Shown here one piece after another: positions 7,592 to 13,572 of a stretch of 13,572 bases of DNA. The notes under the pieces were generated by a model. It saw only the letters and a list, made by a program, of their open reading frames with translations. It was not told the DNA's origin and ran no database searches. Within the stretch, counting starts at the first letter, position 1; every line of letters begins with the position of its first letter. The position numbers were made by a program, and so were the translations under genes. The DNA comes from an uncultured Rikenellaceae bacterium (GTDB taxonomy: Bacteria; Bacteroidota; Bacteroidia; Bacteroidales; Rikenellaceae). Location: the NCBI GenBank assembly GCA_947054185.1, contig CAMRVW010000047.1, forward strand, positions 1 to 13,572. The letters run 5' to 3'.

Positions 7592-8584
7592 ATGATTGTA
7601 CGGTTTGCAGATCCGCATATGTTTTATCTGATGTTGCTTTTGCCATTGATGATTGCGGGTTACATATACAAGCAGAGGCAGGGACGGTCGGCCATGATAG
7701 TGTCGACGGTGGAGGGGGTGCGCTCGGCGCCGCGGTCGGCAAGGTATTATTTGCGTCATCTGCCTTTTGTGTTGAAGCTGATTGTGGTGGCGTTGCTCGT
7801 GGCGGCGTTGGCGCGTCCGCAAAGCGCGTCTGACACTCAGAGCGTATCTTCCAACGGTGTCGACATAATACTGGTGCTCGACATATCGTCGACAATGGAG
7901 GCGCGCGACTTGCAGCCCAACCGTCTCGAGGCGGCCAAGGAGGTGGCGTCGAAGTTTGTGATGGACCGTAAGGGCGACCGCATGGGTTTGGTGTTGTTTG
8001 CCGGCGAGAGCTTTACACAGGTGCCGTTGACAACCGATCGCATGACGCTCATAAGCATGCTCGCCAAGGCATCGACGGGAATGATAGAAGACGGCACCGC
8101 CATAGGTACGGGTATTGCCACGGCAGTCAACAGGTTGCGTAAGAGCACATCCAAGAGCAAGGTGGTGATATTGCTGACCGACGGCGAAAACAACAGCGGC
8201 AGCATACCTCCGTTAATGGCGGCTGAGGCGGCGGCGGCGCTCGGTATCAAGATATATTCGATAGGTGTGGGCACGAAAGGTACGGCTCCGATGCCGTCGA
8301 TAGATGCCTGGGGCAGAAAGGTTTTCGTGCAAGCGCCGGTGAAGATAGACGAAAAGTTGCTCAGGGGTATTGCCGAAGAGACGGGGGGCATTTACTATCG
8401 TGCGACCGACAAGGAGAGCTTGGCCGGGATATACGACAGGATAAACTCGCTGGAGAAGAGTAAGATAGATGTGGAAGAGACTGTCATTTACGGTGAGCGT
8501 TACGGCATGTTTCTTATTTGGGCCTTGGTGTTGGCGGTGGCGGCCTTGCTGGTAAGGTATTTGTATTTGAAGCGCATACCTTAA
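7592..8584 (+). CDS. batA: BatA, membrane-anchored VWA domain protein
   Basis: An inner-membrane VWA protein, thought to be a partner of the MoxR ATPase. The 330-aa product opens with the Bat signature (FADPHMFYLMLLLPLM, residues 5-20). Membrane segments lie at about 10-26 and 56-75 (ending ALARPQ). The VWA domain covers about 90-285, and a C-terminal helix (about 305-322) ends in a short KR tail. MIDAS elements are DISST at 97-101, Thr169 in EDGTAIGTG and Asp197 in LLTDGEN. The canonical DxSxS is DxSxT here, since residue 101 is Thr. Thr may still coordinate metal, so loss of binding cannot be concluded. LFAGESFTQVPLTTDR at 135-150 is typical of BatA. The gene begins 13 nt after batC and the start is unambiguous. 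Confidence 0.93.
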   Translation: MIVRFADPHMFYLMLLLPLMIAGYIYKQRQGRSAMIVSTVEGVRSAPRSARYYLRHLPFVLKLIVVALLVAALARPQSASDTQSVSSNGVDIILVLDISSTMEARDLQPNRLEAAKEVASKFVMDRKGDRMGLVLFAGESFTQVPLTTDRMTLISMLAKASTGMIEDGTAIGTGIATAVNRLRKSTSKSKVVILLTDGENNSGSIPPLMAAEAAAALGIKIYSIGVGTKGTAPMPSIDAWGRKVFVQAPVKIDEKLLRGIAEETGGIYYRATDKESLAGIYDRINSLEKSKIDVEETVIYGERYGMFLIWALVLAVAALLVRYLYLKRIP

Positions 8585-8666
8585 AATATACAGGACGATG
8601 GCGCGGGTCGGTGTTCCGGCGGTTTTTACGGTGAGAGCGTCGAGGGGTTGATTTTTAAAGACGAGA

Positions 8667-9704
8667 ATGATGTTTAGATTTGCTCATCCGCAATATTTCT
8701 ATTTGCTTTTGTTGATTCCTCTGATGGGGGGGGTCTTCGTTTATGTGTGGCGCGATTATCGCAGGCGTCTGGCACGTTTCGGGCAGAAAGAGGTGATAGG
8801 TACGCTCATGAGTGAGGCGGCTCCTTATAAGGTGTCGGTGAAATATTGGCTTACCGTGGCTGCGGTGGCGGTGATGGTGTTTGCCCTGGCGCGCCCGCAG
8901 GTGGGTTCGCGATTGCGTAAGGTCAAGACAGAGGGGGTGGAGATAATGTTGGTGGTGGATGTCTCTAACAGCATGTTGGCCGAAGATTACGAACCGTCGC
9001 GCCTTGAGAGGACCAAGATGGCCATAAACAAACTTGTGGACGAACTTACAGACGACCGCATAGGCATGGTGGTGTTTGCCGGCGATGCTTTCGTGTTGTT
9101 GCCCATGACGGGCGATTATGTGTCGGCAAAGAATTTCGTGATGCACCTTGAGCCTGGCATGGTGTCGACGCAGGGTACCTCTGTGGCCAAGGCTCTGAGG
9201 GCGGCGGGGCGGTCGTTCTCGTCGCAGGATGGGCGCAGCAGGGCGGTGATAGTGATATCGGACGGAGAGGATCATGACAGCGACGCTTTGGAGGTGGCGC
9301 GCGAGCTGGCCGACAAAGGCACGGTGGTGCACACGGTGGGTGTGGGTTCGCCCGAGGGGGCGCCCATAACCATAGGCGGGCAGATGCTTCATTATAAGGG
9401 AGAGCTGGTGGTCAGTCATCTTAACGAGGAACTGCTCAGGCAGTTGGCTCACACAACTGGTGGCTCTTACGTGCATGCGACGGGCACCCTTATGGGGCTT
9501 GATCAGATTGTGCGTCAGATAAGGAGTATGGATGCCGCCGAGATTATAATAGACCGTTTTGAAGAGTATGACGAACAGTATAAATATATTGTGGCGGTGG
9601 CATTGTTGCTCGTGCTCATAGAGTTTTTCATGTTGGGACGCAAAAACCGTGTTGTGGAACGCATGAGGCTCTTTCACAAGGATGAGAGGCAAGAGCAGCG
9701 ATAG
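8667..9704 (+). CDS. batB: BatB, membrane-anchored VWA domain protein
   Basis: The second inner-membrane VWA protein of the cluster, paralogous to BatA. The 345-aa product begins FRFAHPQYFYLLLLIPLM (3-20). It has membrane segments at about 10-27 and 60-76 (ending ALARPQ), a VWA domain from about 91 to 290 and a final helix at about 306-323 followed by a basic tail. The MIDAS is canonical: DVSNS at 98-102, Thr171 in QGTSVAKAL and Asp199 in VISDGED. VVFAGDAFVLLPMTGDY at 135-151 is typical of BatB. ATG8667 is directly followed by a second in-frame ATG at 8670, and either could be used. The 82-nt gap from batA holds nothing I recognise. Confidence 0.93.
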   Translation: MMFRFAHPQYFYLLLLIPLMGGVFVYVWRDYRRRLARFGQKEVIGTLMSEAAPYKVSVKYWLTVAAVAVMVFALARPQVGSRLRKVKTEGVEIMLVVDVSNSMLAEDYEPSRLERTKMAINKLVDELTDDRIGMVVFAGDAFVLLPMTGDYVSAKNFVMHLEPGMVSTQGTSVAKALRAAGRSFSSQDGRSRAVIVISDGEDHDSDALEVARELADKGTVVHTVGVGSPEGAPITIGGQMLHYKGELVVSHLNEELLRQLAHTTGGSYVHATGTLMGLDQIVRQIRSMDAAEIIIDRFEEYDEQYKYIVAVALLLVLIEFFMLGRKNRVVERMRLFHKDERQEQR

Positions 9705-9731
9705 GATTGGCGGTGATGCCTTGCCGGGGGC

Positions 9732-9825
9732 GCGAGAAAACGGGTGTGGGGCGGAAAGAAAGCGGGGCCGGTTTTCTCGCAACGAAGGGGGGATGCAATA
9801 CCGAGCGGGGCTACCGCGAGAAAAC
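9732..9825 (+). repeat. Three-armed repeat in the batB-batD gap
   Basis: GCGAGAAAAC occurs at 9732-9741 and again at 9816-9825, and its exact reverse complement GTTTTCTCGC lies between them at 9771-9780. The middle arm can pair with either outer arm: 10 perfect pairs, extendable past one G-G mismatch by two G-C pairs, with loops of 29 or 34-35 nt. The two hairpins exclude each other. The 207-nt gap (9705-9911) has no promoter-like pair, and its open frames run into batD out of frame and look spurious. Confidence 0.7.
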
Positions 9826-9911
9826 GGGGGGTGTGCAGGAAAAGCGGGGTGGGGGTTCCGCAGGAAAAGTGATGGCGGTTTGTTACGCAAAAAAAGAATA
9901 TACATATAAGA

Positions 9912-11708
9912 ATGAGACGACTATTATTGTTCATAGTGGCGTTTGTGTGTGCGCTTGACCTTAATGCCTCGGACGATGTGGTGACCGTGGAGGCTCCCAA
10001 TATTGCCCGCACGGATGAGTATTTCAATATTCAGTTCGTTATCAAGGCCAAGAGCCTGGACAGTTACTCCGACCCCGATTTCGGCGGGCTGGATCTTATT
10101 GCCGGGCCTATAAAGTCGTTCAGCAGGTCGACATCGTGGGTGAACGGCAAGGTGTCTAACACCACCACGCACACCATAACATACAGCCTGATAGCTTCTA
10201 AGGAGGGGGTGTATAAGATAGGGCCCATGAAGGTGGTGGCTGACGGCAAGAGTTATGCCACAAAGCCCTATCCAATAGAGGTGGTAAAGGAGCGCACATC
10301 GCGCAGGCAGACGCAGAACGGGACGCGTCAGTTTGTGTCCGACGATGTGTTGTTGCGTATGGTTGTCTCTGACACAGAGGTGTATAAGGGCGAGCCTGTG
10401 GTGGCCACCGTATATATATATGGTGTGGACAAGGTGATAAGTTACGGCAATGTCTCTTTCCCGGCTTTCAACGGCTTCTGGAAGCAGGAGGTTGAGTTGG
10501 GGCAGGTAACGCCCGAGAGGGTGACATTTAACGGTAAGGTTTATGACCGTATGCCGATATGCCGTTATTTGTTGTTTCCGCAGAAGAGCGGCCGGTTGGA
10601 GATTGAGCGCATGGATGTGATGACTATTGTGGCGGCTCAGCCGGACAGGCCCTCGGGCGATATTTTCGATATGATGTTCGGAGGCGGACACACCGTGCAG
10701 TTAGAGCATAATGTGTCGACGTCGCCCGTGGCCGTGGTGGTAAAAGATTTCCCGCGGCCATCTCCGGCAGGCTTCGACGGGGCTGTCGGCAGTTTCGACA
10801 TATCGTCGGAGGTGACATCGCAGCGGGTTAACGCCAACTCTTCGACCACCCTTAAGGTGACGGTGTCGGGTGTGGGTAACCTTGCCATCATAGGCGAGCC
10901 CAAGGTGAATGTGCCGTCGACGTTTGAGGTCTATCCGGCCAAGGTGAAAGATGATTTTACCACCACGAGCAAGGGTGTGTCGGGCACAAGGACATATCTT
11001 TATCCCCTCATACCGCGCGCCGAGGGTCAGTACACGATAGAGCCCGTGAAGATGAGCTTTTTCGATGCCTCGGCGGGGCGTTATCGCACTGTAAGCACCA
11101 AGCCCATAGAGATGGAGGTGCTCAAAGATCCCAATGGAGGTGCGCAACCGTCTGTATCTGACGGCGGTGTGGTAAAAAAAGAGGATCTGGCCATCATAGG
11201 CAAGGATATTCATTTCATACGGTTGGGCGACCCGCAGTTGTCTGAGCGGGGACGCTTTTTTGTGTGGTCGGCGGGTTATGTGGCGGTGTTGGCCGGGGTT
11301 ACGGCGGCGGCTTTAGGCGTGTTGTTTTACATGCGTAAGCGCATAAAGACCATGCGTGATGCCGTAAAGGTGCGTAACAGGAGGGCTAATAAGATGGCGC
11401 TTAAGAGGTTGCGTAAGTCGAAAGGGTATATGGACGACGGTAAAGAGTCGCTGTTTTACGAGGAGACCATGCGGGCGCTTTACGGTTACATATCTGACAA
11501 GCTGAATATTCCCGTTTCCGACCTGTCGAAAGATAATATAGAGGAGCGTATGATCGGTGGCGGAATAGTGCAGGGAGATGTCGAGGCCATGATCAAGTTG
11601 TTGTCTGACTGCGAGCTTGCCCGATATTCGTCGGGGGCGTCGCTCAATATGGGCAGCGTATATCAGGCGTCGCTCGATATTATAGGTCGTTTTGAAAACA
11701 GATTGTGA
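9912..11708 (+). CDS. batD: BatD, oxygen tolerance family protein
   Basis: The large periplasmic component of the Bat system, anchored in the inner membrane; its molecular role is unknown. The 598-aa product has a signal peptide (1-19, LNAS-D). Beta-sandwich-like domains span about 22-440. The BatD signature is visible in FGGLDLIAGPIKSFSRSTSW at 57-76 and HTITYSLIASKEGVYKIGPM at 87-106, and a similar YLYPLIPRAEGQYTIEP block occurs at 362-378. A membrane helix spans about 449-473, followed by MRKRIKTMR and a basic cytosolic linker. A helical tail (about 512-598) contains FYEETMRALYGYISDKLNIP and ARYSSG. Length is normal for the family. ATG9912 follows an A-rich run after the 207-nt gap. The stop lies 5 nt before the preferred batE start. 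Confidence 0.93.
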   Translation: MRRLLLFIVAFVCALDLNASDDVVTVEAPNIARTDEYFNIQFVIKAKSLDSYSDPDFGGLDLIAGPIKSFSRSTSWVNGKVSNTTTHTITYSLIASKEGVYKIGPMKVVADGKSYATKPYPIEVVKERTSRRQTQNGTRQFVSDDVLLRMVVSDTEVYKGEPVVATVYIYGVDKVISYGNVSFPAFNGFWKQEVELGQVTPERVTFNGKVYDRMPICRYLLFPQKSGRLEIERMDVMTIVAAQPDRPSGDIFDMMFGGGHTVQLEHNVSTSPVAVVVKDFPRPSPAGFDGAVGSFDISSEVTSQRVNANSSTTLKVTVSGVGNLAIIGEPKVNVPSTFEVYPAKVKDDFTTTSKGVSGTRTYLYPLIPRAEGQYTIEPVKMSFFDASAGRYRTVSTKPIEMEVLKDPNGGAQPSVSDGGVVKKEDLAIIGKDIHFIRLGDPQLSERGRFFVWSAGYVAVLAGVTAAALGVLFYMRKRIKTMRDAVKVRNRRANKMALKRLRKSKGYMDDGKESLFYEETMRALYGYISDKLNIPVSDLSKDNIEERMIGGGIVQGDVEAMIKLLSDCELARYSSGASLNMGSVYQASLDIIGRFENRL

Positions 11709-11713
11709 GAGTT

Positions 11714-12595
11714 ATGAGAGCTATTGTTTATATATTGTTTTCGGTGGGGGTGTTGTGCGGTTCGGGGGCATTGGCCTCGTCGTGGGCTTTGACCAAAGAT
11801 TTTGATAAGGTGTCTTCGTCGGGTTACTCTTTAGACTCGTTGTTTACGGGAGTTTCGTCGTTAGATTCGTTGGCGGAGCCTTTGTCGGGTGGTTTTTCTT
11901 CTGAGGTGGCTGTGTGGAACGGTGCCAACGACGCCTATGCACACGGAGAGTTCAAAAAGGCTATAGAAGGGTATAACTCGTTGATAAACCAGGGATTGGA
12001 GAGCTATAAGCTCTATTATAACTTAGGCAACGCCTATTTCAAGAGCGACAGTATTGCGTGGGCCATTGTCAGTTACAAGAGGGCTTTGCGTCTTAATCCG
12101 GCTGATGATGATGCCGCCTATAATTTGGGTGTGGCCGAGGCTCGCACGGTGACCAAGATAGAGCGGCTGCCAGAGTTTTTCATGGCGGGGTGGTGGCGTA
12201 ATGCGGCGGGCATGTTGGCATCTGACGGATGGGCGGTGTTGTCGCTGATATTTTTTGTGTTGATGGCTGCCGGGGTGGTCTATTACCTGCTGGCCTCGAG
12301 TGTGGGGGGACGCAAGGCGGGATTTACCACTGCGGTGGTGGCGTTGGCCTTTTTCATAGTGTCGGTGTGTGAGGCAACGTCGCAGAAACGCGATTATACC
12401 GAGCCTCGGGAGGCTGTCGTGATGGTCTCGGCCGCGGCGGTGAGAAGTTCGCCCGGGGCTTCGGGCAAAGATCTGTTCATACTCAACGAGGGCGTGTGTG
12501 TGCGTCTTGGCGAGAAGGTGGGCCACTGGCGGCAAATAACCATAGCGAACGGAGAGAAGGGGTGGATATCAGAGAGACAGATAGAGATTATCTGA
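11714..12595 (+). CDS. batE: BatE, TPR protein with C-terminal SH3-like domain
   Basis: The last gene of the Bat cluster, a membrane-anchored adaptor-like protein. From ATG11714 it has 293 residues: a signal peptide (1-22, ALASS), a Ser/Leu/Asp-rich spacer with two SLDSL motifs, and TPR units at about 67-133 (WNGANDAYAHGEFKKAIEGY and YYNLGNAYFKSDSIAWAIVS). Two membrane helices follow at about 172-194 and 202-220. A bacterial SH3-like domain covers about 233-293 (VRSSPGASGKDLFILNEGV, then GEKGWISERQ). TPR, two helices and SH3 is the BatE layout. An in-frame GTG at 11705 would overlap the batD stop (GTGA) and add three residues. I prefer the ATG 5 nt after batD, but the choice is open. The cluster's terminator follows at once. 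Confidence 0.9.
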   Translation: MRAIVYILFSVGVLCGSGALASSWALTKDFDKVSSSGYSLDSLFTGVSSLDSLAEPLSGGFSSEVAVWNGANDAYAHGEFKKAIEGYNSLINQGLESYKLYYNLGNAYFKSDSIAWAIVSYKRALRLNPADDDAAYNLGVAEARTVTKIERLPEFFMAGWWRNAAGMLASDGWAVLSLIFFVLMAAGVVYYLLASSVGGRKAGFTTAVVALAFFIVSVCEATSQKRDYTEPREAVVMVSAAAVRSSPGASGKDLFILNEGVCVRLGEKVGHWRQITIANGEKGWISERQIEII

Positions 12596-12601
12596 GTTTG
12601 G

Positions 12602-12628
12602 GCGGAGGTCTTAGGGCTTCCGCTTTTT
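12602..12628 (+). terminator. Intrinsic terminator of the Bat cluster
   Basis: GCGGAGG (12602-12608) pairs with CTTCCGC (12617-12623): six Watson-Crick pairs and one G-U, loop TCTTAGGG, in which C12610-G12615 may also pair. Five T residues follow directly (12624-12628), then GTTTG. It starts 7 nt after the batE stop, a typical position for a rho-independent terminator. Confidence 0.8.
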
Positions 12629-12639
12629 GTTTGACGGGG

Positions 12640-12664
12640 TGGGGCATGCGGGAATGATGCCTCA
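12640..12664 (+). other. Hairpin between the Bat terminator and recR
   Basis: TGGGGCAT (12640-12647) pairs with ATGCCTCA (12657-12664) over 8 bp with one G-U, closing a 9-nt loop. No T run follows, so it is not a second terminator. It lies upstream of the recR promoter, outside both predicted transcripts unless there is read-through. Role unknown. Confidence 0.35.
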
Positions 12665-12740
12665 GAGGTGTTGTGAGGGACATTGTGGCGGATGGTGTCA
12701 TTGAGTGGCCGAATGTGTTGTTTTTGTGTGGCTGATTAGT

Positions 12741-12772
12741 TTTGGGGTGTGCGACTTTTTGTGTTATTTTTG
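12741..12772 (+). promoter_or_regulatory. recR promoter, Bacteroidetes type
   Basis: TTTG at 12741-12744 and TATTTTTG at 12765-12772 match both Bacteroidetes promoter elements exactly, with 20-nt spacing. Transcription would start near 12779, giving a leader of about 40 nt. A second exact TAnnTTTG (TAAATTTG, 12807-12814) lies 4 nt before the recR ATG but has no well-spaced TTTG. Confidence 0.65.
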
Positions 12773-12818
12773 CGGTCGGTGTAGCCGGATGTGTTATTTT
12801 TAAGCTTAAATTTGATTT

Positions 12819-13409
12819 ATGTCACAACTTCTTGACCGTGCTGTCGATGAATTGGCGAAGTTACCGGGTGTCGGAGAGCGTACTGCGTTGAGGTTGGCGT
12901 TGCATCTTTTGCGTCAGCCTGTCGAGGGGGTCGATGCTTTTGCGGGGGCCTTGGTTGATTTCAGGCGTAACATAAAGTTTTGTCGCAGGTGCAATAACTT
13001 GTCGGACAATGAATTGTGTCCTATCTGTGCAGATGCGTCGCGTGATAAGACGACGGTGTGTGTGGTCGAGCAGGTCAAAGATGTGCTTTCCATAGAGCAT
13101 ACGCGCAGTTATCGGGGGCTTTATCATGTTTTGGGCGGGGTGATATCGCCGATACAGGGAGTGGGGCCTTCTGATTTGAAAATCAATCTGTTGGTCGATT
13201 GTGTGCGTGGCGGCGAGGTCAAAGAGGTGATATTGGCGCTTTCGACATCTATAGAGGGCGAGACGACAGGCTATTACATATCGCGTCAGTTGGCCGACCT
13301 TGGCGTCAAAGTGTCGACCATAGCCCGCGGCATAGGGTTTGGCGATGAGATAGATTACGCCGACGACATAACATTGGTGCATGCCATCTCAAACCGTACC
13401 ACACTATAA
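12819..13409 (+). CDS. recR: Recombination mediator protein RecR
   Basis: RecR acts with RecO (and RecF where present) to load RecA onto SSB-coated single-stranded DNA during gap repair, in the cytosol. The 196-aa product is close to the usual length of about 200. A helix-hairpin-helix segment lies at 12-31 (LAKLPGVGERTALRLALHLL). A C4 zinc finger uses Cys55, Cys58, Cys67 and Cys70 (CRRCNN, CPICAD). The Toprim domain begins at VCVVEQVKDVLSIE (80-93) and continues through LYHVLGGVISPIQGVGPSDL (101-120) and LSTSIEGETTGYYISRQL. An in-frame TGA at 12813-12815 rules out an upstream start. All family hallmarks are intact. The gene has its own promoter and lies 223 nt after the Bat cluster, so a link with that cluster is positional only. 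Confidence 0.96.
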   Translation: MSQLLDRAVDELAKLPGVGERTALRLALHLLRQPVEGVDAFAGALVDFRRNIKFCRRCNNLSDNELCPICADASRDKTTVCVVEQVKDVLSIEHTRSYRGLYHVLGGVISPIQGVGPSDLKINLLVDCVRGGEVKEVILALSTSIEGETTGYYISRQLADLGVKVSTIARGIGFGDEIDYADDITLVHAISNRTTL

Positions 13410-13477
13410 AATAGGTCAAAAATGTTGTTGGTTTGTTAAAAATAGTGTGGAATTAGTTGTAAAAAAATGCGTTTGTA

Positions 13478-13508
13478 TTTGTTTATTTGTTTGGATTTAT
13501 TATATTTG
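13478..13508 (+). promoter_or_regulatory. Promoter for a + strand gene beyond the window
   Basis: TTTG at 13478-13481 and TATATTTG at 13501-13508 are both exact Bacteroidetes elements, with 19-nt spacing, in the AT-rich 163 nt after recR. A start near 13515 would give a leader of at least about 55 nt, because no ATG follows before the window ends. I see no terminator for recR in this stretch. Confidence 0.6.
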
Positions 13509-13572
13509 CAAGAGTATTTATTGTAAAAGAGAGAATCTGCAAGGGATAAAAGAGTGTTTAAATTATTGTGTG

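Noticed and set aside
9707..9958. Two overlapping small + strand frames (9682-9909 and 9707-9958) in the batB-batD gap
   Set aside because: Their composition follows the G-rich repeats, they lack ATG starts or run into batD out of frame, and the predicted proteins look random.
12819..13409. recR as a functional member of the Bat cluster
   Set aside because: A terminator, a 223-nt spacer and an independent promoter separate them, and RecR is a housekeeping repair protein.
1..13572. Mobile element, CRISPR array, toxin-antitoxin pair or phage defence system
   Set aside because: No transposase, integrase, regular repeat-spacer array or matching domain is visible. The MoxR-VWA genes match the Bat cluster gene by gene rather than a ternary or defence-type MoxR-VWA system.

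Overview
The window looks like a chromosomal segment of a gut Bacteroidales bacterium. Muribaculaceae-like is my inference, not shown directly. The reasons are a Bacteroides-type secreted sialidase, a complete Bat (Bacteroides aerotolerance) gene cluster, a Bacteroidetes-type RecR, and several intergenic matches to the Bacteroidetes promoter pattern (TTTG, about 19-21 nt, TAnnTTTG). All ten genes lie on the + strand. The spaces between them are strikingly G-rich on that strand, and isoleucine is mostly encoded by ATA. I see no rRNA, tRNA, insertion sequence, CRISPR array or phage gene.

Layout. Bases 1-193 are a leader with promoter-like elements. A secreted exo-alpha-sialidase follows (194-1756) and ends in a strong intrinsic terminator. 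A 291-nt spacer leads to a CPA1-type K+/H+ antiporter with a C-terminal RCK_C domain (2048-3520). From 3642 to 12595 runs the Bat cluster: MoxR AAA+ ATPase, DUF58 protein, a single-pass membrane protein with a cytosolic helical tail, BatC-like TPR protein, BatA and BatB (both membrane-anchored VWA proteins), BatD and BatE. A rho-independent terminator at 12602-12628 closes it. recR (12819-13409) has its own near-ideal promoter. The last 163 nt are AT-rich and carry a promoter for a + strand gene beyond the window. No gene-free stretch exceeds 300 nt.

How the parts fit. MoxR ATPases with DUF58 and VWA partners are thought to act as chaperone-like remodelling machines. Here the cytosolic MoxR and DUF58 would work with an inner-membrane assembly of BatA/BatB (VWA domains with membrane segments at both ends), the secreted or anchored TPR proteins BatC/BatE, and the large periplasmic domains of BatD and the gene 5750-6745 product. 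The B. fragilis bat locus was linked to oxygen tolerance, but the molecular substrate is not established. The sialidase, antiporter and RecR appear to be independent neighbours.

I did not find a clearly new multi-gene system. The points most worth a second look are: two long G-rich gaps inside the Bat cluster, one with a 25-nt direct repeat and a G-quadruplex/hairpin motif, the other with a three-armed repeat able to form two mutually exclusive hairpins; the BatC-like gene placed before batA; a DxSxT MIDAS in BatA; and the matching architecture of BatD and the 5750-6745 protein.
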